Shown: positions 8,731 through 18,851, numbered from the stretch's first letter. The stretch: 64,000 nt of DNA from CAVZZG01 sp963779685 (GCA_963779685.1 CAVZZG010000001.1:992001-1056000), one strand, 5' to 3'. The notes: a model not told the origin generated them from the letters alone. A program made the numbers and translations.

Positions 8731-9098
8731 CGGAAGACGTGCAGGATCCCGGCCTCGAGGGCTCGGTGCCGCAGCGGGGCGGTGGCCAGGAACGCCGGAT
8801 CCCGGACGAGCGCCGCCACCGCGGCGCGCGTCGGGTACCGGACGACGGCTGCGACATCCCAGCCCTCGGCGCCGATCAGCGGTCCCGCCGGTTCCCCCGA
8901 CGCCCAGATCAGCTCGGCGCCGACGCCGGCCAGCAAGGGCGCGACGGCTTCCATGTACGCCGCGTAGGCCTGCTCGCCATCGGGGCGACGCCGAACGAGG
9001 TTGACCAGGACGATCGGCCGGCCATCGTCGTCTGCCAGCAGGCGCTCCAGGGCTTCGTCCCCGATATCGAGATGCGAGGTGTCGGGTGTGTCGGTCAC
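8727..9098 (-). CDS. DUF1330/NIPSNAP-like small protein
   Basis: 123-residue alpha+beta (ferredoxin-like) protein. The stretch PIVLVNLVRRRPDGEQAYAA followed by YMEAVAPLLAGVGAELIWAS and WDVAAVVRYPTRAAV is typical of DUF1330 proteins, dimeric barrels related to EthD and NIPSNAP families. Function is unknown in general; relatives are found in degradation clusters and may act as small isomerases or chaperone-like binders. It is the first gene of the minus-strand operon and starts 89 bp from the divergent SDR gene, opposite the LacI-type operators. Confidence 0.75.
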   Translation of the reverse strand: MTDTPDTSHLDIGDEALERLLADDDGRPIVLVNLVRRRPDGEQAYAAYMEAVAPLLAGVGAELIWASGEPAGPLIGAEGWDVAAVVRYPTRAAVAALVRDPAFLATAPLRHRALEAGILHVFR

Positions 9099-9115
9099 GA
9101 GGCTTGATTGAATCA

Positions 9116-9129
9116 GGAAACCGATTTCC
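9116..9129. promoter_or_regulatory. LacI-type operator in the divergent promoter region
   Basis: GGAAACCGATTTCC: near-perfect dyad around a central CG (5 of 6 arm positions pair), the hallmark of LacI-family operators. Similar sites sit at 9150-9163, 18852-18867 and 21914-21928, all upstream of genes in this island. A smaller dyad TGATTGAATCA is at 9105-9115. Confidence 0.65.
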
Positions 9130-9143
9130 CGGCAAGCCGGGAA
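9126..9143. promoter_or_regulatory. perfect GC dyad TTCCCGGC-AA-GCCGGGAA
   Basis: Perfect 8-bp inverted repeat with a 2-nt spacer, overlapping the right arm of the 9116 operator. It could be a second binding site, for instance for another regulator of the divergent operons, or an RNA hairpin in the leader of the plus operon. Confidence 0.5.
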
Positions 9144-9149
9144 CCGGCT

Positions 9150-9163
9150 GGAAAACCGATTGC
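9150..9163. promoter_or_regulatory. second, weaker LacI-type operator
   Basis: GGAAAACCGATTGC: left arm as in the main operator, right arm degenerate. It lies 34 bp from the 9116 site, about three helical turns, which would suit co-operative binding by a dimeric or tetrameric LacI-family protein. Confidence 0.4.
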
Positions 9164-9186
9164 TCCTCCGCTAACGTCGCGGGACC

Positions 9187-9996
9187 ATGAGCACGCAACC
9201 GAGCACGACGTCCACCCCTCGCTTCGCCGGGCAGACGTTTCTGATCACCGGGGCCGGGGCCGGCTTCGGACGAGCCACCGCTCGCGGTGCCGCCCGCGAC
9301 GGCGCGGCCTGCATCTGCCTGGCCGAGTTCCGGCCCGACCGCCTGGCCGCGATCGTCGAGGAGGTCGAGGCGCTGGGCGCGCGGGCCGTGCCCATCGCCG
9401 GTGAGCTGCGGGGGGCCGACACGTGCACGGCCGCCGTCGCCGCCGCGCTGGAGGCGACCGGCCGGCTCGACGTGCTGGTCTCGAACCACGCGATGATGAC
9501 CTACCCGGTGCCGTTCCTCGAGGACACGTTCGAGACCTGGGACGCGGAGATCGAGATCGGCTTCACGAGTCATGCCCGGCTTGCGCAGGCGGCCGGGCGG
9601 GCGATGGCCGCGGCCGGTCGTGGCTCGATCCTGTTCACCGCCTCCGTCAACGCGCTGGGCGCCGGGAAGGAGTGCGCCGCCTACTGCGCGGTGAAGGCGG
9701 GGCTGGTTTCGCTGACCCAGGTGCTGGCGGCCGAGCTCGCGCCGGCCGGGGTGCGGGTGAACTGCGTCAGCCCGGGGCCGGCGGACACCCAGCGGTCGGT
9801 CGATCTGGTCGGTGACGAGAAGATGGACCGCTTCCGGCGGTCGTTCCCCGGCGTGCCGCTGAACCGGCTGGCCGCTGCGGACGACGTTGCCGAGGCATTC
9901 CTCTACCTCGCCTCCGACGCGGCCGCCTACGTCACCGGCCACAACCTGGTCGTCGACGGCGGTCTCACCGCCCAGCTCTACGACGTGCCGGAATGA
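9187..9996 (+). CDS. SDR-family oxidoreductase (paralogue of the SDR at 21106)
   Basis: Classical short-chain dehydrogenase/reductase, 269 residues. N-terminal nucleotide motif GAGAGFG, SN(H)A in place of NNAG at LVSNHAMM, catalytic Ser in TASVNALG and Tyr-Lys in YCAVK; the C-terminal half reads VNCVSPGPADTQ...SVDLVG and ends VVDGGLTAQLYDVPE. The same C-terminal phrases occur in the SDR at 21106-21897, and both genes are followed at once by an MBL hydrolase, so this is a duplicated two-gene unit. First gene of the plus operon; ATG start; stop overlaps the next start (ATGA). Confidence 0.9.
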   Translation: MSTQPSTTSTPRFAGQTFLITGAGAGFGRATARGAARDGAACICLAEFRPDRLAAIVEEVEALGARAVPIAGELRGADTCTAAVAAALEATGRLDVLVSNHAMMTYPVPFLEDTFETWDAEIEIGFTSHARLAQAAGRAMAAAGRGSILFTASVNALGAGKECAAYCAVKAGLVSLTQVLAAELAPAGVRVNCVSPGPADTQRSVDLVGDEKMDRFRRSFPGVPLNRLAAADDVAEAFLYLASDAAAYVTGHNLVVDGGLTAQLYDVPE

Positions 9997-10742
9997 GGCT
10001 GACACCGGACGTGCTGCTGGTCGGCGGCGGATCGCTCACGGGCTTCGGCCTCTCGGCCGACTTCGACGCCCACGTGTACCTGCTCGACGGCGGCGATGAG
10101 CTGGCGCTGGTCGACTGCGGGATGGGCACCCCCGCGGGCATGGAACGCGTGCTCGCGAACATCGCCGGCGACGGCCTCGACCCGGGCCGGGTCGGCCGGC
10201 TGCTGCTGACCCACTACCACACCGACCATGCGGGCGGCAGCGCGCGCTACCGCGAGCGGCTCGGATGCGCGGTGTCCATCGGCGCCGATGCCCAACCCGC
10301 GCTCGAAGGCCCCGACCACGGCATGACGAGCTTCGCGGCAGCCCGGGCAGCCGGGATCTTCCCGGAGCAGTACGACTACCCGGGCTGCCCGGTCGATGCG
10401 CCCCTGCACGACGGCGACACGCTCACGGTCGGGCGGCTGACCGTGCGGTACCTCTCGACGCCCGGGCACTGCTTCGGCCACGGCTCCTACCTCGTCACCG
10501 GCGGCGAGCGCACGCTGCTGCTGGCCGGCGATGCCGTGTTCCACTTCGGCCGGCTGTTCCTCCAGGGGATCCCGGACTGCGACCTGGCGGCGTCGCTCGC
10601 CTCGGTACGGCGCCTCGGCGAGCTCCAGTTCGACGCCCTGCTCCCGGGCCACGGCGCGATCGCCCTCAGCGACGGCGCGAGCCACGTCGCGCTCGCCACG
10701 AGCACCATCGACCGTCTCTCCGTCCCCCCGAACATCGTCTGA
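9993..10742 (+). CDS. MBL-fold metallohydrolase
   Basis: Metallo-beta-lactamase-fold hydrolase, 249 residues. The dinuclear-metal ligands are all visible: HYHTDH at residues 74-79, His in STPGHCFGH, Asp in LAGDAVF and His in LLPGHG. The family includes lactonases, glyoxalases and thioesterases; the specific reaction is not readable. It is a paralogue of the protein at 20360-21103 and in both places sits directly behind an SDR, which suggests consecutive steps: oxidation by the SDR, then hydrolysis. The ATG overlaps the SDR stop. Confidence 0.88.
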   Translation: MRLTPDVLLVGGGSLTGFGLSADFDAHVYLLDGGDELALVDCGMGTPAGMERVLANIAGDGLDPGRVGRLLLTHYHTDHAGGSARYRERLGCAVSIGADAQPALEGPDHGMTSFAAARAAGIFPEQYDYPGCPVDAPLHDGDTLTVGRLTVRYLSTPGHCFGHGSYLVTGGERTLLLAGDAVFHFGRLFLQGIPDCDLAASLASVRRLGELQFDALLPGHGAIALSDGASHVALATSTIDRLSVPPNIV

Positions 10743-10743
10743 C

Positions 10744-11532
10744 ATGGACCTCGGACTCGCAGGCAGGAAGGCGTTCGTGACCGGAGGCAGCCGCGGGATC
10801 GGGCGCGAGATCGCCTGCCGGCTGGCGGAGGAGGGGTGCGACGTCGCGATCTGCGCGCGGGGCCAGGCGGACCTCGCCGAGGCCGAGCGGGAGGTGACGG
10901 CGCTCGGGGCGCGCTGCCTCGCGATCCCGGCCGACGTCTCCGACCCCGGTGCGGCTGCGGCGGCCGTGGATCACGCCGCCGCCGGTCTCGGCGGTCTCGA
11001 TCTGGTCGTCGCCAACGTCGGTGCCGCGATCGGCCCGCCGCGCTTCCTCGAGACCACCCCCGAGCAATGGCTCGCGACCTACCGGCTGGACGTCGTCCAC
11101 GTCGTCGCGGTGCTGCGGGCCGCCGTGCCGCACCTGCGGGAGCGGGGTGGCGCGGCGGTCGCCATCTCCTCGGTGTCCGCGGCCCGGCCGGGGCCCTGGC
11201 CGCAGTACGGCGCGGCCAAGGCCGCCCTGGCCCAGATCGCCGCCCTGCAGCCCGAGCTGGCGCCGCTCGGCGTCAGGCTGAACGTGGTCAGCCCCGGTTC
11301 GATCATGTTCGAGGGCGGGGGATGGGATCGGTACCGCGCCGCGGAACCCGGCCCGTTCGCGGAGTTCGTCGGCCGCGAGCTGCCGTGGGGCCGCCTCGGA
11401 ACGCCCGCGGAGGTCGCGGACGTGGTTGCGTTCCTGCTGTCCGATCGGGCCTCGTGGGTGTCGGGCGCGATCGTTCCCGTCGACGGCGCGCAGGGCCGTC
11501 CCTCTCCGTATCCCGAGCACGACGACCACTGA
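10744..11532 (+). CDS. SDR-family oxidoreductase
   Basis: 262-residue classical SDR with GGSRGIG nucleotide motif near residue 14, ANVGA in place of NNAG, catalytic Ser in AISSVSA and YGAAK, and the common C-terminal segment LLSDRASWVSGAIVPVDGAQ. It is a different branch from the SDRs at 9187 and 21106. Third gene of the plus operon, starting one base after the MBL stop. Cofactor preference is not certain: the second strand ends ICARGQ, where the basic residue hints at NADP(H). Confidence 0.88.
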   Translation: MDLGLAGRKAFVTGGSRGIGREIACRLAEEGCDVAICARGQADLAEAEREVTALGARCLAIPADVSDPGAAAAAVDHAAAGLGGLDLVVANVGAAIGPPRFLETTPEQWLATYRLDVVHVVAVLRAAVPHLRERGGAAVAISSVSAARPGPWPQYGAAKAALAQIAALQPELAPLGVRLNVVSPGSIMFEGGGWDRYRAAEPGPFAEFVGRELPWGRLGTPAEVADVVAFLLSDRASWVSGAIVPVDGAQGRPSPYPEHDDH

Positions 11533-11542
11533 GGAGGCAGCG

Positions 11543-12229
11543 ATGATCAAGCTCATCGGAACCGCCTACCGGCGCGACGACTTCACGCCTGAGGAGTTCT
11601 TCCGGTACTGGCGTGAGGTGCACGCGCCGTTCTCGGCCAGCGCGCCCGGCCTGTGCGGCTACGTGGTGTCGGAGGTCGTGCGCAAGCTGCAGGGCGAGCT
11701 CGAGGCGGACGCGTTCGTGGAGCAGTGGTGGGAGGACGAGGCGGCCTTCGAGACCTGGTCGGCCACGCCCGGCGCCGCCGCCGCCTGGGCCGACGTCGCC
11801 AACTACGCCCGCACCGACGGCACGTTCTGGTGGACGCGCGAACACGTCCAGATCGTTCCGAACGTCCCGGCCGACGGCCGCCTGAAGGCGATCGGCACCG
11901 CCTACCGCCGCGACGACTTCACCATGGACGCGTTCATCCGCTACTGGAACGACGTGCACGCCCCGATCTCGGCCCGCGCCCCGGGGTTGCGCGGCTACGT
12001 CGTGTCCGAGGTCGTCTCCAAGCTGGCCGGCGACCTCGAGTCCGACGCCTTCGTCGAGCAGTGGTGGGAGAGCGAGGACACCCTCGCGGTCGCCTCCGCG
12101 AGCCCCGAGGTCGCCGCCGCCTGGGCGGACGTCGCACACTACGCCCGCCTCGACGGAACCTTCTGGCTGACTCGCGAGCACGTCATCAAGCCGCCCCCCT
12201 ACGTCGGGCCGGGGTTGCTGGAACGCTGA
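11543..12229 (+). CDS. tandem EthD-like (dimeric alpha/beta barrel) protein
   Basis: 228 residues made of two near-identical halves. Each half begins with (I/A)IGTAYRRDDFT or a close variant, then FxRYWxxVHAP, SARAPGLxGYVVSEVV, DAFVEQWWE, AAAWADVA, YARxDGTFWxTREHV. The two copies are about 110 residues each and align without large gaps, so this is an internal tandem duplication that would give a one-chain version of the usual EthD dimer. EthD-like proteins accompany oxidative degradation systems. Excellent Shine-Dalgarno GAGGAGG six bases before the ATG. Last gene of the plus operon. Confidence 0.85.
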   Translation: MIKLIGTAYRRDDFTPEEFFRYWREVHAPFSASAPGLCGYVVSEVVRKLQGELEADAFVEQWWEDEAAFETWSATPGAAAAWADVANYARTDGTFWWTREHVQIVPNVPADGRLKAIGTAYRRDDFTMDAFIRYWNDVHAPISARAPGLRGYVVSEVVSKLAGDLESDAFVEQWWESEDTLAVASASPEVAAAWADVAHYARLDGTFWLTREHVIKPPPYVGPGLLER

Positions 12230-12307
12230 TCGCGGCCCTCGCTCCTGCACCGGCGCTTCCCGTTCGGTGTCAGGCCTGGAACTCGCCCCCCGTGAGTTCG
12301 TCTGTGT

Positions 12308-12351
12308 GGTTCGTTCACTTGGAGATGTCGCGTCGTGCAAGTGGACGAACC
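12308..12351. repeat. inverted repeat, 14-nt arms
   Basis: GGTTCGTTCACTTG and CAAGTGGACGAACC pair at 13 of 14 positions with a G-T at the remaining one, separated by 16 nt. It lies 79 bp after the stop of the EthD-like gene and could be a terminator-like RNA structure or a protein-binding dyad. Confidence 0.6.
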
Positions 12352-12433
12352 GGGCGTTCTCACGAGTGGCGCGAGGACGGGTCGCGGTCCAGCAGCGACG
12401 ATCGGGACGTTCACCGGGTCGTCGGAGGGTTCC

Positions 12434-12523
12434 TGGCGACGCCGAGCGCTCCGAAGGAAAGCTTGGCGAGGCGTCGCCAGCCGGCTCGATAGAGCCGGTC
12501 ACAGTCGGCTCGAGGGAGCCGAC
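12434..12523. terminator. cluster of three dyads between convergent genes
   Basis: Perfect 10-nt inverted repeat TGGCGACGCC/GGCGTCGCCA (12434-12479), then two tandem hairpins with tetraloops: CCGGCTC-GATA-GAGCCGG (12481-12498) and GTCGGCTC-GAGG-GAGCCGAC (12504-12523). The last two share the CGGCTC stem. Position just past the hydrolase stop at 12584 (minus strand) suggests transcription termination. The rest of 12230-12583 holds the inverted repeat at 12308-12351 and no supportable gene. Confidence 0.6.
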
Positions 12524-13214
12524 GAGACCCTCGTGCTAACACGCTGGCATGACGCGCGATCAGGCAGCGAGGGAGGTCTGGGCTCAGCGGGTGGCGGCGC
12601 GCTGCGCGCCCAGGCCCGTGAGCGTTCGCTGCTCGTTGAGGAAGCCGCCGATCTTGTCGATGACGGCTGCCGCCGTGTCGCCGGATGCCAGCGCCGCGCC
12701 CCGCTCGGCCGTGCCGACGGTGACGCCGATGGTCCAGCCGATCGAGGCCTCCCGGAGCCTCGTGACGTCGTCGGCGGCCTCGTCGCGCCCGCCCACCACG
12801 AAGAGCTTCGCGATGCCCTCCCCGCGCAGGGTGCGGGGGTCGGCACCATCGAGCGGGCCGGGCGAGAGCAGGACGAGCGAGTCGGGCAGGTCGAAGGCCG
12901 GTTCCGGCAGCGCGCGCTCGACCGCGCAGAGGGCGGTGAGGGCGCTGCGGCCCGCCGCCACGACGGCGACGTGGGTCGCACCGTTGCGGCGAGCCAGCAC
13001 GATGCCGAGGTCGACGTCCAGCTCGGCCCGGTCGGGCTGCCACTCGCCCTCGGAGCCGCCGTGACCGCGCAGGTCGAGGGCGAGGATGGTCCAGCCGCGA
13101 GGGGCGAGGCCGGCGCGCAGGGTGTGCCAGACGTCGATGTCCTCGCCGACGTCGTGCACCAGGACCAGCCACGTCGCGTCTCCCGGCACCACCTCGCCGC
13201 GGAGCGTGACGCCG

Positions 13215-14236
<1,022 letters not shown>

Positions 14237-14244
<8 letters not shown>

Positions 14245-15214
14245 GGAACCGGGTCGGGTTGAAGCATCGCAGCAGGTGGTCGGGTGCGACCACGGCGAGC
14301 GACGGGTGCTCGGCGTCGCAGCGGGCGATGCGGTTGGGGCACCGCGCCTGGAAGCGGCAGCCGGGCGGAAGCTCGGCCAGATCCGGCACGCGGCCCTCGA
14401 TGACGGGCAGCACGGTGCGGCTCGGGGCGAGGTCGGGGATGCTGCGCAGGAGACCCTGGGTGTACGGGTGGCGCGGGTCGGACAGGATCGTCTTGACCGG
14501 GCCCTGTTCGACGATCTCTCCGGCATACATCACGGCCGCGCGGTCGGCGATCTCGTTGACGACGGCGAGGTCGTGCGTGATCAGCACCACGCTCATGCCA
14601 AGCTCCGCGCGCAGGCTGAGGATCAGGTCGAGGATCTGGGCCTGGATCGTCACGTCCAGCGCGGTCGTCGGCTCGTCGGCGAGGAGGAGCTTGGGCTCCA
14701 TCAGGAGCGCTATGGCGAGCATCACGCGCTGGCGCATGCCTCCCGAGAACTGGTGGGGATAGTCGTCGAGCCGGCGCTCGGCGTTGGGGATGCCGACGCG
14801 GTCGAGCATCTCGGCGCAGCGTTTGCGGGCGGCGGCCTTCGGCTCCTTCGCGTGCGCCCGGATCGTCTCGATCATCTGCGAGCCGATCGTGAACGACGGG
14901 TCGAGACTGGTCATCGGCTCCTGGAACACCATGGACATCTCGCGGCCACGGACGGTGCGCATCTTGCGCTCGTCGAGCGACATCAGGTCCCGGCCTCCGA
15001 GCAGCACCCGTCCCTGCGCGATGCGCGCGGCCTCGGGCAGCAGGCGCATGATCGACAGCGCCGTCAGCGTCTTGCCGCAGCCGGACTCGCCGACGAGGCA
15101 CAGGATCTCGCCGCGGCCGACGGTGAACGACACGTCGTCGACCGGCACGGCAACGCCCCGCTTCCGCGCGATCTCGGTCCGCAGTCCTTCGATAACCAGC
15201 ACCGGCTCGCTCAT
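14237..15214 (-). CDS. Opp/Dpp-type ABC transporter ATP-binding protein D
   Basis: ABC ATPase of 325 residues. Walker A GESGCGKT, Q-loop VFQEPMTSLDP, signature FSGGMRQR, Walker B LLLADEPTTALD, H-loop ITHD, and the C-terminal peptide-transporter extension with PPGCRFQARCPNR, which in this subfamily can hold an iron-sulfur cluster. It energises import together with the F subunit. ATG 15214 is preferred over the adjacent GTG 15217 because GAGG sits 4 nt before it. It follows the permease by about a dozen bases. Confidence 0.92.
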
Positions 15215-15225
15215 CACGCCTCGTG

Positions 15226-16140
15226 CTAGTAGCGCCGCAGGCGGGGGTCGAAGATGTCCCGGAGGCCGTCGCCCAGCGAGTTCAGCGCGAGCACGACGAG
15301 TGCGATCGTCACGCCCGGCACGGCCGCGGGCCAGACGCTGAGCGCGAAGTAGTCCCGACCCTCCGACACCATCCTCCCGAGACTGGGCGTCGGCTGCTGC
15401 ACGCCGAGGCCGATGAAGCTGAAGCCGGCCTCGACGATGACTGTGATGGCGATGTAGTAGGACGCCATCACGAGCACGGTGCCCATGACGTTCGGGACGA
15501 GGTGGCGGAGCATGATCCGCGGCGTCGAGGTGCCGAGCGCCCGCGCCGCCTCGATGAACTCGCGCTCCCGCAGCGTGATCACCTGGGCCCGGATCACGCG
15601 CGCGAAGCCCGCCCAGATGATCGTGCCGACGGCCAGGATCACCGGCCAGACGCCCGGTTCGAGCGCGCCGGCGTAGACGACGGCGACCAGCAGCAGCGGG
15701 AACCCCCAGGCGAGGTCGATGAGCGCGCTGATCACGATGTCGAGCTTGCCGCCGACGTAGCCCGAGATCATGCCGAGCGTGAGGCCGATCACGAGCGTCG
15801 CACTGGTAGCGACGATCGCAACGGCGAGCGAGACGCCGACCCCGGCGACAGTGCGCCAGAAGATGTCGCGGCCGTAGTTGTCGGTGCCCAGCAGGTGCTG
15901 CCGGCTTGGCCCCGTGAGCGCGTTGGAGAGCTTCTGGTCGAGGTAGAGGTGCTGGAAGCGCGGCATCAGCACGATCATCGCGCCGATCAGGCCGATGATC
16001 GTGAACGTGAGCACGAGCAGGCCCCCGAAGAACGCGACCTTGTTCGCCCGCAACAGCGAGAAGGCGTCGCGGAGCGGCCCCTCTGCCGGTGCCGCTCCCT
16101 GGCCCGGGTCCTGCGATGCAGCGGTCTCGGCTACCGCCAT
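15226..16140 (-). CDS. Opp/Dpp-type ABC permease C
   Basis: 304-residue inner-membrane permease of the OppC/DppC type: a first helix at about 30-55, the family N-terminal domain (LLGTDNYGRDIFWR), then five helices with the EAA loop EFIEAARALGTS followed by HLVPNV, and the C-terminus LNSLGDGLRDIFDPRLRRY. It forms a heterodimeric channel with the B subunit. Its start overlaps the stop of the B gene in a TGATG, indicating translational coupling. Confidence 0.93.
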   Translation of the reverse strand: MAVAETAASQDPGQGAAPAEGPLRDAFSLLRANKVAFFGGLLVLTFTIIGLIGAMIVLMPRFQHLYLDQKLSNALTGPSRQHLLGTDNYGRDIFWRTVAGVGVSLAVAIVATSATLVIGLTLGMISGYVGGKLDIVISALIDLAWGFPLLLVAVVYAGALEPGVWPVILAVGTIIWAGFARVIRAQVITLREREFIEAARALGTSTPRIMLRHLVPNVMGTVLVMASYYIAITVIVEAGFSFIGLGVQQPTPSLGRMVSEGRDYFALSVWPAAVPGVTIALVVLALNSLGDGLRDIFDPRLRRY

Positions 16141-17072
16141 CAGCCGCCCCGCACCTGGTCGCGGATGCGCGGGTCGAGCAGCATGTGGCCGATGTCCGCG
16201 AGGAAGTTGCAGAGGATCACGATCGCCGTCATCAGCAGCGCGAGCGTCTGAGCGAGCGCGTAGTCGCGGTGCAGCACGGCCTGCACGAGCTGGTAGCCGA
16301 GGCCCTCGTAGCGGAAGATCACCTCGACGATCAGCGTGTAGCCGAGGAGGGTCGGCAGGATCACCCCCGCCAGCGCGACGACCGGCACGAGCGCGTTGCG
16401 CATCGCGTGCACCCACAGGATCCGCCGGCTCGAGATGCCCTTCGCCCGTAGCGTCCGGATGTAGTCGCTGGAGAGCTGCTCCAGGGTCGACGAGCGCATC
16501 AGCCGCACGTTCAGCGCCATCGATTCGATGGCCAGGACGATCGCCGGCAGCACCAGGTGGTCGACCCCTTTCGGGCCGGCCACCGGCAGCCAGCGGAGGT
16601 TCACGGCGAACACCTGGATCAGCACCACGGCCAGGAAGAAGTTCGGGATGCCCATGCCGAGCACGGACAGGAACCGGATGCCCTGGTCGCCGGGCGAGTT
16701 CCGGCGGGCGGCGGCGAGGACGCCGAGCGGGATCGCGAACACGTACGACAGGATCGCGGCGGACAGGCCGAGCCGCAGCGTGTTGGGCCCGGAGTCGCGG
16801 ATGATGCTGGTGATCTGCTGGCCGTTGACGACCGAGACGCCCGGGTCGCCGGTCAGGACGTGCTTGAGGAACACGAAGTACTGCAGGTAGAGCGGCTGGT
16901 CCAGCCCGAGCCGCTCGGTCAGGTTGGTGCGGATGACCTTGGCCTGGAGTGGCGAGGCGATCGCCGTCACGACGTCGCCCGGCGCCACTCGCAGGCCATA
17001 GAAGATCAGCACCGATGCGATCAGCAGCAGCAGGAGGGAGTACAGGAAGCGGCGGAGGATGAACGCTGCCAC
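16140..17072 (-). CDS. Opp/Dpp-type ABC permease B
   Basis: 310-residue permease of the OppB/DppB type. It starts with the typical FILRRFLYSLLLLLIASVL helix, then GLDQPLYLQYFVFL, periplasmic GDPGVS, and a six-helix core with the EAA-like loop DYIRTLRAKGISSRRIL and the C-terminal ADIGHMLLDPRIR. The gene lies 21 bp downstream of the lipoprotein binding protein and is the first permease of the operon 18797-12584. Confidence 0.93.
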   Translation of the reverse strand: MAAFILRRFLYSLLLLLIASVLIFYGLRVAPGDVVTAIASPLQAKVIRTNLTERLGLDQPLYLQYFVFLKHVLTGDPGVSVVNGQQITSIIRDSGPNTLRLGLSAAILSYVFAIPLGVLAAARRNSPGDQGIRFLSVLGMGIPNFFLAVVLIQVFAVNLRWLPVAGPKGVDHLVLPAIVLAIESMALNVRLMRSSTLEQLSSDYIRTLRAKGISSRRILWVHAMRNALVPVVALAGVILPTLLGYTLIVEVIFRYEGLGYQLVQAVLHRDYALAQTLALLMTAIVILCNFLADIGHMLLDPRIRDQVRGG

Positions 17073-17093
17073 TTCACGTGCGGCCCGGGGCCG

Positions 17094-18797
17094 TTAGACG
17101 TTGAGCCAGACGTCGTTGTACATCGGGTACAGCATCGACTGCAGCGGTGTGTAGTTCATGACCGTCTTCTGGGCGACCCACACGTTGTTGGTCGTCAGCA
17201 ACGAGATCTTGGGCAGCTTCTCCGCCCAGGCCAGCTGGAAGTCGCGGGCCGCGGCCTCGAGGGTCGCGTTGTCGGGCGCTGACTGCCACTTGTCGACGGC
17301 CGCCTTGATCTCGGGGATCGAGCCATTGTAGGCATCGGTCGGGAAGGCGTGGAAGAAGATCAGCAGGTCGACCGGCGACGACCAGAGCCACTCGAAGCCC
17401 CACGAGGCGGGCGGGTTCTTGTCGCTCAGCGCCGGGAAGAACGCCGCGGCGTCGGGGGTCTTGATCTGCATATCGACGCCGACGTCCTTCAGCATCGCCT
17501 GGACGGCCTCGTCGATCTGCTTGGTCGTCGGCTGGCCGGCGTTGTTGTAGTGCACCCAGGAGAGCTTCTGCGAGCCCTTCGCGCGGGTTCCGTCCGACCC
17601 TGCCGTCCAGCCGGCCGCGTCGAGCATCGACTTGGCCTTCTCGGGGTCGAACTGGTTGAACGCCTCGACGCCCTTCTCGTACCACTTGTAGTTCGAGGCG
17701 ATGGGGCCGTAGGTGGCGACGGCGTGGCCGAAGTAGAGCGACTTGGCGAGCCCTTCGCGATCGATGGCGTGGGAGATGGCCTGGCGCACCTCGAGCACGT
17801 CGAAGCCGAGGTCCTTGCGCGCGCAGTCGAGGCTGAGCCAGTAGTTCGCGAGCGCCGGGAACTCGGTGGTGACCAGATCCGCGTTCGACTTCAGCCGGTC
17901 GACGTCCTGGCCGGCCGGGTTCTTGACGACGTTCACGCCGCCGGTCTCGATCTCGTTGGCCCGGTTGCCGACCTCGAGGATCGGCACGTACTTGACCGAA
18001 TCGAGGTAGGCCGGGCCCTTGTTGGTCACGTAGGGGATGAAGCTGCCCTTGTAGCCGTCCCAGCGGGTCATGACGACCTCGGTGCCCGGCTTGTAGCTCG
18101 TCTGCGTGAAGGGGCCGGTGCCGTCGGTGCCGGTGACGCCGTAGTTGTCGCCGAGTTCCGCCCGCTTCGCGAGGTTCACGATCATCGAGTTCTCGGTCGC
18201 CAGCGTCTCGGGGAACGCCGTGAACGGCGTCTTCATGGTGACGACGACCGTGTCGGGCGTCGCGCCGGGAGCGGCGTTCTCGACGCTGGGCCAGAAGATC
18301 GCGTTCTGCCCCTTGTTCGGGTCGCGGAAGATGTTGAAGTTGTCCGCGATCACCTGGTTGGTGACGGGCGCGCCGCTCTGGAACGTGAGCGTCGTCGGCA
18401 TCTTGAACGTCCAGGTCTTGAGGTCGGGGGAGACCTCCCACGACTCGAACAGGGCCGGGACGTACTTGCCGTCGGCGTCGCGGATGAGCGGGAACTCGTA
18501 GAGCCCCACCCAGGCCGGGTCGTCCCAGGTCGTCAGCACCGGGTCGTTCTTGGAGAAGTCGCGGTCGTAGCCCTCGATCAGCTGGCCGCCCTTCTTCGGG
18601 GTCGCAGCAGCGGCCGAGGTGGGTGCCGCGGCCGACGACGACGAGGACGAGCTGCCACCGCCGCATGCCGCCAGGATCGCCGCGGCCGAGGACGCACCGA
18701 TGCCGAGCACCGCTGCGCGCCGGAAGAACGAGCGGCGATCGATCCGTTGCTCGAGGTACTCACCGACGAGGCGGTCGACCGGGTGCTCCTTGGACAT
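17094..18797 (-). CDS. ABC-type solute-binding lipoprotein, family 5 (Opp/Dpp)
   Basis: 567 residues. The N-terminus combines a twin-arginine-type signal (DRRSFFRRAAVLG, residues 20-32) with a lipobox ILAAC giving a lipid-modified Cys45, followed by a Ser/Ala-rich tether, so it is probably exported folded and anchored outside the membrane. The rest is SBP family 5: GTDGTGPFTQTSYKPG, AISHAIDREG, and a terminal YPMYNDVWLNV. It should deliver a peptide-like or other polar substrate to the B/C permeases encoded just downstream. A LacI-type operator lies 55 bp before the ATG, placing the transporter under the LacI-family regulator encoded upstream. Confidence 0.93.
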   Translation of the reverse strand: MSKEHPVDRLVGEYLEQRIDRRSFFRRAAVLGIGASSAAAILAACGGGSSSSSSSAAAPTSAAAATPKKGGQLIEGYDRDFSKNDPVLTTWDDPAWVGLYEFPLIRDADGKYVPALFESWEVSPDLKTWTFKMPTTLTFQSGAPVTNQVIADNFNIFRDPNKGQNAIFWPSVENAAPGATPDTVVVTMKTPFTAFPETLATENSMIVNLAKRAELGDNYGVTGTDGTGPFTQTSYKPGTEVVMTRWDGYKGSFIPYVTNKGPAYLDSVKYVPILEVGNRANEIETGGVNVVKNPAGQDVDRLKSNADLVTTEFPALANYWLSLDCARKDLGFDVLEVRQAISHAIDREGLAKSLYFGHAVATYGPIASNYKWYEKGVEAFNQFDPEKAKSMLDAAGWTAGSDGTRAKGSQKLSWVHYNNAGQPTTKQIDEAVQAMLKDVGVDMQIKTPDAAAFFPALSDKNPPASWGFEWLWSSPVDLLIFFHAFPTDAYNGSIPEIKAAVDKWQSAPDNATLEAAARDFQLAWAEKLPKISLLTTNNVWVAQKTVMNYTPLQSMLYPMYNDVWLNV

Positions 18798-18851
18798 CGT
18801 GCCTCCCTCTCCAGCCCGGCGGTGCCCGCCGGGGCTCCCTCGTTCCCCTCA

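Noticed and set aside
7516..10005. An 829-codon minus-strand open frame
   Set aside because: Only 7516-8730 (M20 enzyme) has family motifs; the remainder lies opposite the SDR gene and in a different frame from the DUF1330-like gene.
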